A stretch of DNA of 33,366 nucleotides from Deltaproteobacteria bacterium (GTDB lineage: Bacteria; Desulfobacterota; Desulfobacteria; Desulfobacterales; B30-G6). Shown here piece after piece: positions 24,198 to 33,028 of the stretch. The position numbers and the translations under genes are program-made. Under the pieces are notes generated by a model. It was given only the letters and a program-made list of their open reading frames with translations, was not told where the DNA came from and did not search any database. The stretch covers positions 1 to 33,366 of the forward strand of contig JAJDNW010000010.1 in the NCBI GenBank assembly GCA_022340465.1, read 5' to 3'. Within the stretch, counting starts at the first letter, position 1, and each line of letters starts with the position of its first letter.

Positions 24198-25467
24198 ACC
24201 GTGAAAATCCCCTTGCATCGTTGCCGGCAGCCGCGAGACGCCGGACGCCCTCTTTGAGGCTTTCGATATCGGAGGCGATGGAAAGTCTGAGAAAATGCAG
24301 GTTTTCGGTGCCGATGGCGCCGAACGACCGTCTGTCCATGACGGCTACGTGGTGGTCGTAAAGGGCGAACATCTGAAACAATGTGGACGGCGAGGTCAAG
24401 CAGCGGGTCTCTTCGGGAAGGTCCTGCATGGCCTCGAACACACCCAGGCGCCGGCACAATCCTGCTATGTTCGGAAAAAGATAAAAAGCGCCGCCGGGCG
24501 TCTGGCATCGGACACCCTCTATGTCGTTGAGCATGCGGACGATGACGTCGCGCCTTTTTTGAAAGGTAGACGCCATGTGCGCCATCCAGGGGCCGGAGGC
24601 CGGGTCCGTCAGAGCCACCGTGCCACCGGCCTGATTGTAGGGAGGCACGCAGCTGAAATAGTTGATGTTCATGTTTTTGAAGGCATCCGCCTCTTCGATG
24701 GTGGGCATGACGGCATAACCGATACGGCCTCCGGTCCAGGCAAAAGACTTGGAAAGTCCGCTGCTGACAATGGTCCGTTCCGCCATGCCGGGCACCGACG
24801 CGATGGAGTGGTGCTTCCTGCCGTCAAACAGGATGTTCTCATATATTTCATCGGAATAGACGCGGACGTGCGGACGGCACTTATCCATAATGACGTCGGC
24901 CATCGATTCGAGCTGCTTTTTTTCGGCCACGCCGCCGGTAGGGTTGGACGGAAAATTGAGAATGATCAGCTTGGTTTTCGGGGTGATCAATTTTTCCAAC
25001 TGTTCGGCGGATATGGTGAAATTACGTTCTTCTTCGAGATGCAGCGGAACGGGCACCGCTCCGATGTAGCGGATAAAAGATTCGTAGATGGGAAAACCGG
25101 GGCTGGGGTAGATGATTTCGTCCCCCGGGTTGCAGTAGATCTGCTGGGCAAAACCGATGGAGGGTTTGCCCCCCGGGAAGATGCAGACATGCTCGGGGGT
25201 GACCTCCAGTCCCCGCGTTTCGTTGATCTGTCCGGCAACGGCTTCGCGGAACGGCAAAATGCCTTTGGGGTCGCAGTAGTGGGAATTGTCTTCCCTGATG
25301 TTGCGGATGACTGCGTTCTTGACCCATTCGGGGGCGCTGAAATCCGGCTCCCCGAGATTCAGTTTTATCACCGGCGACCCCGAAGCCTCCAATTTGGCAA
25401 TGTGGGGGCCGATTTTGAAGGCGTTTTCGGTGCCGATCAACCGATTCCTGTCTGCATATAGGGACAT
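24169..25467 (-). CDS. PLP-dependent class I/II aminotransferase
   Basis: A 432-residue fold-type I aminotransferase. Substrate-binding LNLGEPDFSAPEWV is near residue 45, the PLP motifs YPSPGFPIYESF and LNFPSNPTGGV follow, then YSDEIYENILFD, the Schiff-base lysine in SSGLSKSFAWTGGRIGY, and the carboxylate-binding arginine in FLRLSIAS. The ATG at 25467 is chosen because it begins MSLYADRN with a GGGAGAA box inside the end of ppdK; the open frame runs 29 codons further upstream inside ppdK. Only one base separates it from the ppdK stop. A pyruvate-linked amino acid such as alanine is the contextual guess for its substrate, with aspartate as the alternative. Confidence 0.9.
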   Translation of the reverse strand: MSLYADRNRLIGTENAFKIGPHIAKLEASGSPVIKLNLGEPDFSAPEWVKNAVIRNIREDNSHYCDPKGILPFREAVAGQINETRGLEVTPEHVCIFPGGKPSIGFAQQIYCNPGDEIIYPSPGFPIYESFIRYIGAVPVPLHLEEERNFTISAEQLEKLITPKTKLIILNFPSNPTGGVAEKKQLESMADVIMDKCRPHVRVYSDEIYENILFDGRKHHSIASVPGMAERTIVSSGLSKSFAWTGGRIGYAVMPTIEEADAFKNMNINYFSCVPPYNQAGGTVALTDPASGPWMAHMASTFQKRRDVIVRMLNDIEGVRCQTPGGAFYLFPNIAGLCRRLGVFEAMQDLPEETRCLTSPSTLFQMFALYDHHVAVMDRRSFGAIGTENLHFLRLSIASDIESLKEGVRRLAAAGNDARGFSRFIRKGENLY

Positions 25468-25468
25468 G

Positions 25469-28207
25469 TTATAATTCTCCCGAGTTTTCGGCAAGTGCCG
25501 CCTGGGCAGCCGCCAGCCTGGCAATGGGTACCCGGAAGGGGGAACACGAAACATAGGTCAAGCCCAGATCATGGCAAAGCTTTATGGATCGCGGTTCACC
25601 GCCATGTTCACCGCAGATGCCGCACTCAAGGTCCGGATTCACGCTGCGCCCTTTGGTGACAGCTATTTTCATCAGTTCCCCCACACCGTCTTCATCAATG
25701 GTGGCAAAGGGATTGTCCGGCAGAATGCCTTTTTCCATGTATTCGAACATGAAGCTGGATTCCGCGTCATCCCTGGAAATACCATACGTTGTCTGGGTCA
25801 GGTCGTTGGTGCCGAAGGAAATGAATGCGGCGAACTCCGCAATCTTATCCGCCGTGAAGGCCGCCCTGGGAATTTCGATCATGGTTCCGAATTTATAATC
25901 GATTTCCATTTTTTCTTTCAGCATGACGCGGAGCGCCTCTTCTTCCAGAACCGAACGCTGGAGCTTGAGCTCGTTGACGTGGCTGGTGAGAGGAATCATG
26001 ATTTCAGGGTGCACCGCCACACCGTCTTTGGCAACCTGGCAGGCGGCTTCGAAAATCGCACGGACTTGCATGCTGGTCAGCTCGGGGATGTGAATTCCCA
26101 GGCGAACGCCTCTCATCCCCAGCATGGGATTTTCTTCCCGGATGCTTTCGACGCGTTTCAGTATACTTTCCTTTTGTTTGACCTGGTCGAGCAATGCATC
26201 TATTTCCTGCAGGTTGCCGGCATGCTGCAGGCGTATTTTGAGGTCGGAGAGCTCGCGCATGAGGACCATGTTGCTGGGCAGAAATTCATGCAGCGGCGGG
26301 TCGAGCAGACGGATGATGACCGGCAGCCCGTCCATGGCACGGAAAAGCCCCGTGAAATCCTCCCTCTGGAACGGGAGCAGGGCATCAAGGGCTTCCTGCC
26401 TTTCGATCGGCAGGTCCGTCATGATCATTTTCTGCACGAAGGGAAGTCTTTCCGGTTCGAAAAACATGTGCTCCGACCGGCAAAGGCCGATTCCTTCGGC
26501 CCCGTAATCACGCGCCCTGATGGCATCGGCGGGGTAGTCGGCGTTGGCCCAGACCCCCAGCCGGCGGTATTCATCCGCCCACTTCAGCAGTTTGTCCAGC
26601 CAGGGGTCCTTGATGTCGGGAACGGTGGTGTCGAGCTGACCGATGTAAATTTCTCCCACGGTGCCGTCGATGGAGAGCCAGTCTCCCTCTTTGATAACGG
26701 TGTCGCCCAGTTCGATCTGCCGCTTGGCCATGTCGATCTTCAGGCCTGAAACGCCGACGACGGCCGGCTTGCCGAATTGGCGCGCCACCAGTGCCGCGTG
26801 GCTGGTACGCCCCCCCCGACTGGTGATAATGCCCTGGGCGGCCAGCATGCCGTGGACGTCATCGGGTCTGGTTTCCGGGCGCACCATGATGACCTGTTTG
26901 TTTTCCTCTTTGGACCATGTTTCGGCCAGGTCCGCATCCAGGGCCACCACACCGATGGCGGCGCCCGGGGACACATTCAGCCCTGTCGCAAAGAGGTTGC
27001 CCATTTCCTTGGCGACATCGACCGCTTCGATGCTGAACTGGGGATGGAGAAAGAAGTCGACTTGTGCCGGGGTCACCCGCATGAGCGCTTCCTCTTTTGA
27101 AATCAGTCCCTCTCCGACCATGTCGACGGCGATGCGTACGGCCGCCCGGGCCGTGCGTTTGCCGTCGCGGGTCTGCAGCATCCACAGCTTTTTCTTTTCA
27201 ATGGTGAATTCGACATCCTGCATCTCCCGGTAGTGCTTTTCAAGGCGCTCGGCGATTTCCTCGAACTCCCTGTAGGCGGTGGGCATCTCGTCACGGAGCT
27301 GCGAGATGTCTTTGGTCATACGGATGCCGGCAACCACGTCTTCGCCCTGGGCATTGGTCAAAAAGTCCCCCTCGATGAACTTTTCACCCGTGGAGCCGTT
27401 GCGGGTCATGGCGACCCCGGTGGCGCTGTCGTCACCCATGTTGCCGAAAACCATGGTGACGATGTTGACGGCCGTGCCTAAGTCGTGGGGGATGCCGGCG
27501 GCGTTGCGGTAATCGACCGCACGCTTGCCGTTCCAGCTCTTGAAAACGGCTTCGGTGGCCAGCATCATCTGCTCATAGGGGTCCATGGGGAAATCACGGC
27601 TGGCGTGACGCCGGAAGACCGATTTGAACTGACGGGTGATGTCGATCCAGTCCGCCGCCTCGAGATCGGTATCCACTTCCACCCCGGCTTTTTCGCGGGC
27701 GGCGGTGATGACCTCTTCAAAGATGTCGTCCGGCAGGCCCATGACAACCGTGCCGAACATCTGGATCAGGCGCCTGTATGCATCGAACACGAACCGCTCA
27801 TCCCCGGTCAGTTTGACCATGCCGTCGGCGGTCTCGTCGTTGAGGCCGATATTGAGGACGGTGTCCATCATACCGGGCATGGAAAACTTTGCCCCGGACC
27901 GGCAGGATACCAGCAGGGGGTTTTCGGTGGAGCCGAAGGATTTGCCGGTTTCCTCCTCGATGAGTCGCAGGGCTTTGATTTCCTGCTCCCAGATCTCTTC
28001 GGAAAAAACGCTCTTTGAGGCTAAATACGCGTTGCAGGCTTCTGTGGTCACGGTAAACCCCGGGGGGACCGGAGCGCCGATACGCACCATTTCGGCCAGG
28101 TTTGCGCCTTTGCCTCCCAGCAGACCGCGGACATTTTCCCAGTCGTTTCCCATGTGTTCTTCAGCCAGGTCCAGTTCATTGAAATGGTAAACCCATTTTT
28201 TCGTCAT
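25469..28207 (-). CDS. ppdK: Pyruvate, phosphate dikinase
   Basis: This cytoplasmic enzyme interconverts pyruvate, ATP and phosphate with PEP, AMP and pyrophosphate. Its 912 residues match the full-length family. The N-terminal ATP-grasp domain starts KWVYHFNE and includes LLGGKGANLAEM, then SCRSGAKFSMPGMMDTVLN. The phospho-carrier histidine lies in GGRTSHAALVARQFGKPAVVG (about 470). The PEP/pyruvate barrel has GLCRSEHMFFEPERL, GIHIPELTSMQ, SFGTNDLTQTTYG and the closing catalytic Cys segment CGICGEHGGEP. The ATG follows a GAGGT box. It is the first gene of a two-gene unit with the aminotransferase and would supply PEP for gluconeogenesis. Confidence 0.97.
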   Translation of the reverse strand: MTKKWVYHFNELDLAEEHMGNDWENVRGLLGGKGANLAEMVRIGAPVPPGFTVTTEACNAYLASKSVFSEEIWEQEIKALRLIEEETGKSFGSTENPLLVSCRSGAKFSMPGMMDTVLNIGLNDETADGMVKLTGDERFVFDAYRRLIQMFGTVVMGLPDDIFEEVITAAREKAGVEVDTDLEAADWIDITRQFKSVFRRHASRDFPMDPYEQMMLATEAVFKSWNGKRAVDYRNAAGIPHDLGTAVNIVTMVFGNMGDDSATGVAMTRNGSTGEKFIEGDFLTNAQGEDVVAGIRMTKDISQLRDEMPTAYREFEEIAERLEKHYREMQDVEFTIEKKKLWMLQTRDGKRTARAAVRIAVDMVGEGLISKEEALMRVTPAQVDFFLHPQFSIEAVDVAKEMGNLFATGLNVSPGAAIGVVALDADLAETWSKEENKQVIMVRPETRPDDVHGMLAAQGIITSRGGRTSHAALVARQFGKPAVVGVSGLKIDMAKRQIELGDTVIKEGDWLSIDGTVGEIYIGQLDTTVPDIKDPWLDKLLKWADEYRRLGVWANADYPADAIRARDYGAEGIGLCRSEHMFFEPERLPFVQKMIMTDLPIERQEALDALLPFQREDFTGLFRAMDGLPVIIRLLDPPLHEFLPSNMVLMRELSDLKIRLQHAGNLQEIDALLDQVKQKESILKRVESIREENPMLGMRGVRLGIHIPELTSMQVRAIFEAACQVAKDGVAVHPEIMIPLTSHVNELKLQRSVLEEEALRVMLKEKMEIDYKFGTMIEIPRAAFTADKIAEFAAFISFGTNDLTQTTYGISRDDAESSFMFEYMEKGILPDNPFATIDEDGVGELMKIAVTKGRSVNPDLECGICGEHGGEPRSIKLCHDLGLTYVSCSPFRVPIARLAAAQAALAENSGEL

Positions 28208-28428
28208 GACGGCACCTCAAATAAAATTGCAAGCTGGTATCACAGTGGCCTGCGATACGTTTTCACACCCCGTTGACCACACCGTACACGACATATAACA
28301 AATAGGGTGCGCGGCTACAATATTTTTGCTATTGTTGCGCCACGCTCATCATTTCAACGTTGCAAGGATGCAAGCATTTGACTGTTTTGGTGAATATTTG
28401 ATCGTTTTCAGCAAAGAGGTTGAACCCC

Positions 28429-28755
28429 ATGGCCGTGGAAAATGACATTGTCCTGATATACCTGGAAGACAACCCCCTTGTGTTTGCGCGCATAGAGAGC
28501 ATTCTGCCGGATTCGAAACCGGACTGGTACCACGTGACCCTGCTCATGCTGCAGATTCCCCTGCAGGTGACCACCTGGATCTTGAGGGACGTCTACATCA
28601 ACGGCGACACCTTTACCATGAATGGAAAAAAGATGCGCCTGGAGAAGGTGCGCGCGCCGGAGTCGCCAAAGCCGGCGGCAGACAAGGAGGATGCGGCTAA
28701 AGACAAGCCGGACAGGGGAACCGTCATTTCATTCAGGGATTTCAAAAAGGAATGA
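28429..28755 (+). CDS. Small conserved-looking protein of unknown function
   Basis: A 108-residue soluble protein. A compact N-terminal beta-rich part (about 1-70), with IVLIYLEDNPLVFARIESI, DSKPDWYHVTLLML and TTWILRDVYINGDTFTMNG, is followed by a Lys/Ala/Pro-rich linker and a terminal ISFRDFKKE. The fold looks like a small barrel that could bind RNA or protein, but no family name is certain. The ATG at 28429 follows AAGAGG at 9 bases. The DUF1848 gene begins 34 bases after its stop, so they are probably co-transcribed, divergently from ppdK. Confidence 0.8.
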   Translation: MAVENDIVLIYLEDNPLVFARIESILPDSKPDWYHVTLLMLQIPLQVTTWILRDVYINGDTFTMNGKKMRLEKVRAPESPKPAADKEDAAKDKPDRGTVISFRDFKKE

Positions 28756-28789
28756 GGGGATTCATCGGTGACGAAGGGATGGGTGTGCG

Positions 28790-29653
28790 TTGAAAACTGT
28801 CATTTCCGCTTCGCGGAGGACCGATATCCCGGCATTCTACATGCCCTGGTTCATGGACAGGCTGCAAAGGGGCTGTTTTGAAGTGGTCAACCCCTACAAC
28901 CGGCGTTCGAGACGGGTGCCCGCGTCGCCGGATGCCGTGCACAGCATCGTGTTCTGGTCCAAGAACTTCGGCCCGTTTATCGACGGAAATTACAACCGGC
29001 TTCTGCAGGATGCCGGCTATAATCTTTTTTTCAACTTTACGGTAAATTCAGAGGACCCCCTTCTGGAACCGCAGGTCCCGCCGCTCCGGCAGCGGCTCAA
29101 ACAGCTGACGGCATTACAAAAGGGTGGTAACCCGAGGGGGGTCACCTGGCGCTTCGATCCCCTGGTGTTCTATTCCAAAGAAGATGGCGAGGTGCGGGAT
29201 AATTTAAACGATTTCGAGATGATCGCGGCGGCGGCTTCCGATGCGGGCATCGAGCGGTGCATCACCAGCTTCATGGATTTCTACCCCAAGATCGGCAGAA
29301 GGATCAAATCGATGGGAGGGTTTGCGTTCCTGGACCCGCCGGTTGAGAAGAAAATTGAAATTCTCGGTCGCATGCAGGCCACGCTTTCATCGAAAGGGAT
29401 CGTTCTCACGACCTGCTGCGAAAATGCCCTTTTGGAGGTACTTCCGGCGGATCTTGAGGTGAACGCCGGCGCGTGCGTGCCCAATGACCTGCTGGCGGAG
29501 TTGTATGGACCGGGGGTCTCGCTGCAGCGGGACAGGGGGCAGCGGGTCAAGGCGGGGTGCGGCTGCAAGGTGTCGGTGGACGTCGGCTCCTATGCGGAGC
29601 ACCCGTGTTATCACAGGTGTTTGTACTGCTACGCCCGTCCCGCGGTGTCATGA
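28790..29653 (+). CDS. DUF1848 domain-containing protein
   Basis: A 287-residue member of the DUF1848 family, recognised by ISASRRTDIPAFY at the N-terminus, FWSKNFGPF, WRFDPLVF and the C-terminal cysteine cluster CYHRCLYCYA (Cys273, Cys277, Cys280). That cluster has the spacing of a radical SAM 4Fe-4S site but lies at the C-terminus, a known oddity of this family. Other cysteines (TTCCENALL and AGCGCKV) may bind a second cluster. The biochemical role is not established. The start is TTG at 28790, since no ATG or GTG fits the family N-terminus. Confidence 0.88.
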   Translation: MKTVISASRRTDIPAFYMPWFMDRLQRGCFEVVNPYNRRSRRVPASPDAVHSIVFWSKNFGPFIDGNYNRLLQDAGYNLFFNFTVNSEDPLLEPQVPPLRQRLKQLTALQKGGNPRGVTWRFDPLVFYSKEDGEVRDNLNDFEMIAAAASDAGIERCITSFMDFYPKIGRRIKSMGGFAFLDPPVEKKIEILGRMQATLSSKGIVLTTCCENALLEVLPADLEVNAGACVPNDLLAELYGPGVSLQRDRGQRVKAGCGCKVSVDVGSYAEHPCYHRCLYCYARPAVS

Positions 29654-29680
29654 TACGGGTAAATTATTTGTGGTGTTAAA

Positions 29681-29712
29681 AGGATTCGAGGATTTCAGGG
29701 TTCGAGGGTTCG
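29681..29712. repeat. Four 8-bp tandem repeats
   Basis: AGGATTCG, AGGATTTC, AGGGTTCG, AGGGTTCG lie head to tail just downstream of the DUF1848 gene. Function unknown. Confidence 0.7.
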
Positions 29713-29748
29713 GGTGAAATAGAAATGGGCTCATTGCTGACAGGTCAT

Positions 29749-29782
29749 AGCTCATGGCACGCTATCGGCTATGAGCTTTTTT
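29749..29782 (+). terminator. Intrinsic terminator
   Basis: A 10-bp stem (AGCTCATGGC with GCTATGAGCT, one G-U pair), a 9-base loop and six T residues. It ends the transcript of the small protein and DUF1848 genes. Confidence 0.88.
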
Positions 29783-29816
29783 CCACTCGACCCCCCGGCC
29801 CCTGGATCTCACAAAC

Positions 29817-29834
29817 CTTCGGCTTTAGCCGAAG
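29817..29834. other. Perfect small hairpin upstream of the dus gene
   Basis: CTTCGGCT-TT-AGCCGAAG forms a perfect 8-bp stem about 90 bases before the likely dus start. No U tract follows, so it may be a leader structure or a remnant. Confidence 0.45.
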
Positions 29835-29924
29835 ACGCTTGGTTTGGCTTCTGATAAGATCTTCGTGCCTTGGTGGCTGGCATCGATAGGAATCGAAGGC
29901 GTTTGGATATCATTGAATGAACCC

Positions 29925-30899
29925 GTGAAAATAGGGAACGTCACCCTGACCGACATGACCGTGCTTGCGCCCATGGCGGGGATCACCAATCTGCCCATGC
30001 GCCTCATGGCCAAGGAAGAGGGGTGCGCGCTGGTGTGCTCGGAGATGATCAGTTCATATGGATTGGTCTACAGGTCGCGAAAAACCCAGAAAATCATGGA
30101 CAGCCATGTCAGGGAAAAGCCGCTTTCCGTGCAGATATTCGGTGCGGAGCCCGATGTCATGGCAGAAGCCGCGCGCATGGTCGAAGCTGCGGGTGCCGAC
30201 ATTCTGGACATCAATTTCGGTTGTTCGGTGAGAAAAATATTAAAATCGGGATCGGGTGCGGCGTTGATGCGGACTCCTCAAAAAGCCAGAGCCGTCATCG
30301 AAGCCGTCAGGCGGTCGATTCGCATCCCGCTGACCATAAAGATCCGTACAGGGTGGGAGCGCTCGGGCGAACAGGCCCATGCGATCGTCAGGATCGCGGA
30401 AGACAGCGGGGTGGATGCCGTTGCCGTGCATCCCAGGCTGGCAAGCCAGGGGTTCGGCGGCGAGGCGGATTGGTCCCTGATAAGGGAGATCAAGGCAAAG
30501 AGCCGTATACCGGTGATCGGCAACGGGGACATCGGCAAGGCCGAAGATGCCCTCAGAATGAAGCAGGAGACCGACTGCGATCTCGTTATGATCGGCAGGG
30601 GCGCTGTCGGTTATCCCTGGATATTTTCAGAGGTGGCCTGCTTGTCGAAGGGGGAGCCGCTTCGGAAGGTGACTGACGGCATGCGCATCGACATGATGAA
30701 GCGGTATCTGAAAGCGTCGGTGGCTTATCTCGGCGAAACGCATGCCTGCTACATGCTGCGCAGCCGCCTGGGCTGGTTTACCAAAGGTATGCCGCACAGC
30801 AGCAGCTTCCGTGAAGCGATCAAGCACATCTCCACCCAGACAGAAGCGCTGGAAATCATCCAAAACTACAAACGCCATACAGGGGGAAAACAGAAATGA
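29925..30899 (+). CDS. dusB: tRNA-dihydrouridine synthase (DusB-like)
   Basis: This flavoenzyme reduces uridine to dihydrouridine in tRNA D-loops. The TIM barrel begins VKIGNVTLTDMTVLAPMAGITNLPMR; the catalytic Cys lies in DILDINFGCSVRKI, and FMN/phosphate-binding segments are KIRTGWERSG, AVAVHPRLASQGF, IPVIGNGDI and VMIGRGAVGYPWIF. GTG at 29925 gives 324 residues, matching the family. A TTG at 29913 would add four residues, and the frame remains open to 29844, but that part reads like spacer sequence. Its TGA overlaps the ATG of the next gene (ATGA), so the two are translationally coupled. Confidence 0.93.
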   Translation: MKIGNVTLTDMTVLAPMAGITNLPMRLMAKEEGCALVCSEMISSYGLVYRSRKTQKIMDSHVREKPLSVQIFGAEPDVMAEAARMVEAAGADILDINFGCSVRKILKSGSGAALMRTPQKARAVIEAVRRSIRIPLTIKIRTGWERSGEQAHAIVRIAEDSGVDAVAVHPRLASQGFGGEADWSLIREIKAKSRIPVIGNGDIGKAEDALRMKQETDCDLVMIGRGAVGYPWIFSEVACLSKGEPLRKVTDGMRIDMMKRYLKASVAYLGETHACYMLRSRLGWFTKGMPHSSSFREAIKHISTQTEALEIIQNYKRHTGGKQK

Positions 30900-31165
30900 A
30901 CTGGTTGGCACTAGGCATCTTTTTTTCGATATTCTACATCCTCTATTCCCTGCAGCAGATGAAGATCGCTCTGAAAGATAACGGGTACGATGTCGATCTG
31001 CTTTCCAACCCCATGGAAGACCACAACAATTTTAAGGCCCTGATCGAGAAGGAGGAAGATCCCGGGAAGCGCGCCAAATATCAGAGTGTGCTGAACGGGT
31101 TGTACGTGGCCCTTGTCGGCATCGGCTTTATTCTGGCCTACATGTTTTTCGGGCAGGGGAAGTGA
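30896..31165 (+). CDS. Small membrane protein with two transmembrane helices
   Basis: An 89-residue protein with a hydrophobic helix at each end (about 2-20 and 66-84) and a charged middle segment (KDNGYDVDLL...EKEEDPGKRAKYQS). I do not recognise a family. The ATG overlaps the dus stop codon by ATGA, so it is made together with the synthase. A hairpin topology with the charged loop on one side of the inner membrane is likely. Confidence 0.78.
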   Translation: MNWLALGIFFSIFYILYSLQQMKIALKDNGYDVDLLSNPMEDHNNFKALIEKEEDPGKRAKYQSVLNGLYVALVGIGFILAYMFFGQGK

Positions 31166-31289
31166 CGACCGGATATTTGCCGTTTCGGTATCGGTCGTAC
31201 CGTCACGATGGTCACCGCATGGCTATTGCAGCATGGATAACAAGAAGCCTGCCCGGCGCCCCAAAACCGGCCACAAAGAGCGATAAGCA

Positions 31290-31303
31290 CACCTAATTAG
31301 GTG
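31290..31303. promoter_or_regulatory. 14-bp perfect palindrome upstream of the ketosynthase gene
   Basis: CACCTAATTAGGTG is a perfect palindrome about 80 bases before the ketosynthase start. It has the form of a dimeric-regulator operator. No regulator gene is adjacent. Confidence 0.4.
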
Positions 31304-31385
31304 CAGAAGAGCAATGTTATCGTTGTTATTGGTTATAGGTCCGAAAGAATGAAAGGAATCGAATGTTAAAGGAGGATCCTAACTG

Positions 31386-32969
31386 GTGAAACGTATCGGT
31401 ATTTTTGGTTGGGGGGTCGTAGCTCCTAAGTCACCCAATATAGAAGTTTTTGAACGAAATCTATCGCAAACCACTTCATGGTTGGAACCGCACCGGGGTT
31501 TCGGGCCATCCAATTTTTTAGTGGGACGTCCAGAATTCGACTTTTCTGTTTACAAATCATGGTTGGACGAGCGATTCGGCCCACGAAAATATTCTCAACT
31601 AGATGAAAAAATGGGTAACATGGTTAAATATGCCATTGGTGCCTTTATTCAGTCTCTCAATCAGAATCCAGGTGTGGAAAAACTGCTGCAGGACCTTGGA
31701 ACAAAGGCGCATGTCTATGTCGGGACCGGGACTGGCGATTTTCCGCTGCAATACGACCGGGTAGTGGTTTACTACAAAGCTCAAAAGCGTTGGAATCGGT
31801 TTTGGTGCCGGGAGGATAAAAACAAGGAACTTGCCGCCTACCAGCGGGCATCCGCTGACGAGAAGCAGCGTATACGGAACCAGTTGAATTCACCGCCAGA
31901 TCCTTCAGAAATGGATTCAAAAAATGAAATCTATGAGGATGCTCAGGAATCCTGGTATGCTTTCTGGATTCAGCGATCGGATGGATTGAAACGGTATCTT
32001 GAGGAATTGAGAGAGATCGAAGCGGAAGGGCTGACAGGGGACATCGATATTGGTAAAATGCATCTGATCCGAAGAAAGACGGGTGCCAGGCGAAAACTCA
32101 ATGCGAAATACGGTTGTCCCATCGAACCGTGGAATGCGGTAGATCCAACATTACTTTGGAACATACCCAACATACCGGCAGCTCAGATTTCGATGATTGG
32201 TAAGATTACCGGGGCGACGTTTGCACCGGTAGCCGCCTGTTCAGGATTTGGGACCGCTTTGAAAGTTGCCATGAATGCCATTCAGCTTGGGCAGGCGAAA
32301 GCAGCGGTTATCGGGACGACCGACCCCGAGCCCCATCCCTTATCCGTAGGAACGTTTTACGGTGCCCGGGTGTTGTCCCATGACGGACAGGTATCAAAAC
32401 CTTTTTCGGGTATGCGCGGCACACACATCTCAGGTGGCGCCTGTATTTGGATTGTTGCTGATGCCGACTATCTGATGAAAAAAGGTTTTAAACCAATTGG
32501 ACTCGAAATTCTGAGCGTTTCACTGACCTCCGATGCCGATCACATAATAACCCCGTCGCAAAAAGGGCCGGCTGAAGCAATTCATGCGGCGCTTGACAGT
32601 GCCGGCATCCAAGCGGACGATGTGGCTACGTGGGATATGCATGCAACCGCAACACCCGGGGATTGGATGGAGTTTCAGAACGTCATTGAAATCTTTCCGG
32701 AGACCACGCGGTTTACAGCAAGAAAAGGAACCTTCGGACACGGCATGTCCGTCTGCGGTGGCTGGGAACTGACTGCTCAGCACCTGGGCTTTTCAAAGGG
32801 TAAATTGTTGCCGATCAATTTTGATGAAAATGAATTGCATGACAACATCCGTCCCTATCATCATTGTCTGGTGAGTGATGAACAGGAGGTTAAGAAAAGT
32901 GATATCGCAGGAAAAATCAACATGGGGATTGGTGGAATCAATGCATGTGTGATTTGTAAAAGATGGTAG
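31386..32969 (+). CDS. Atypical stand-alone beta-ketoacyl synthase
   Basis: A 527-residue thiolase-fold condensing enzyme. All three residues of a decarboxylating ketosynthase can be placed: Cys285 in APVAACSGFGTALKVA, His419 in DMHATATPGDWMEF and His452 in KGTFGHGMSVCGGWEL. Cys-His and His-His spacings (134 and 33) match normal KS enzymes. The N-terminal part before the Cys is about 120 residues longer than usual because of a charged, Trp-rich insert (about 135-250). The GTG start follows AAAGGAGG at about 10 bases. No acyl carrier protein, acyltransferase or reductase is alongside. Codon use is more AT-rich than in the rest of the window, suggesting later acquisition. Confidence 0.85.
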   Translation: MKRIGIFGWGVVAPKSPNIEVFERNLSQTTSWLEPHRGFGPSNFLVGRPEFDFSVYKSWLDERFGPRKYSQLDEKMGNMVKYAIGAFIQSLNQNPGVEKLLQDLGTKAHVYVGTGTGDFPLQYDRVVVYYKAQKRWNRFWCREDKNKELAAYQRASADEKQRIRNQLNSPPDPSEMDSKNEIYEDAQESWYAFWIQRSDGLKRYLEELREIEAEGLTGDIDIGKMHLIRRKTGARRKLNAKYGCPIEPWNAVDPTLLWNIPNIPAAQISMIGKITGATFAPVAACSGFGTALKVAMNAIQLGQAKAAVIGTTDPEPHPLSVGTFYGARVLSHDGQVSKPFSGMRGTHISGGACIWIVADADYLMKKGFKPIGLEILSVSLTSDADHIITPSQKGPAEAIHAALDSAGIQADDVATWDMHATATPGDWMEFQNVIEIFPETTRFTARKGTFGHGMSVCGGWELTAQHLGFSKGKLLPINFDENELHDNIRPYHHCLVSDEQEVKKSDIAGKINMGIGGINACVICKRW

Positions 32970-33028
32970 CGCAAGAAGTTAAACTGATCTTGGACGAAAT
33001 TAAAAAATTAAAAGGGACAGGTACTTAA
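32963..33028 (+). pseudogene. Probable truncated start of a gene coupled to the ketosynthase
   Basis: An ATG overlapping the ketosynthase stop (ATGGTAG) opens a 21-codon frame, MVAQEVKLILDEIKKLKG, ending TGT-stop. The first 17-18 residues look like a charged helix. The last codons coincide with GGGACAGGTACTTAA, a sequence I associate with the edge of REP-type transposase elements. This reads as the beginning of the next gene cut off by an insertion, but a chance short frame cannot be excluded. Confidence 0.4.

Noticed and set aside
24295-25461. A 388-codon plus-strand frame opposite the aminotransferase
   Set aside because: Antisense shadow; the minus-strand gene has an intact PLP site.
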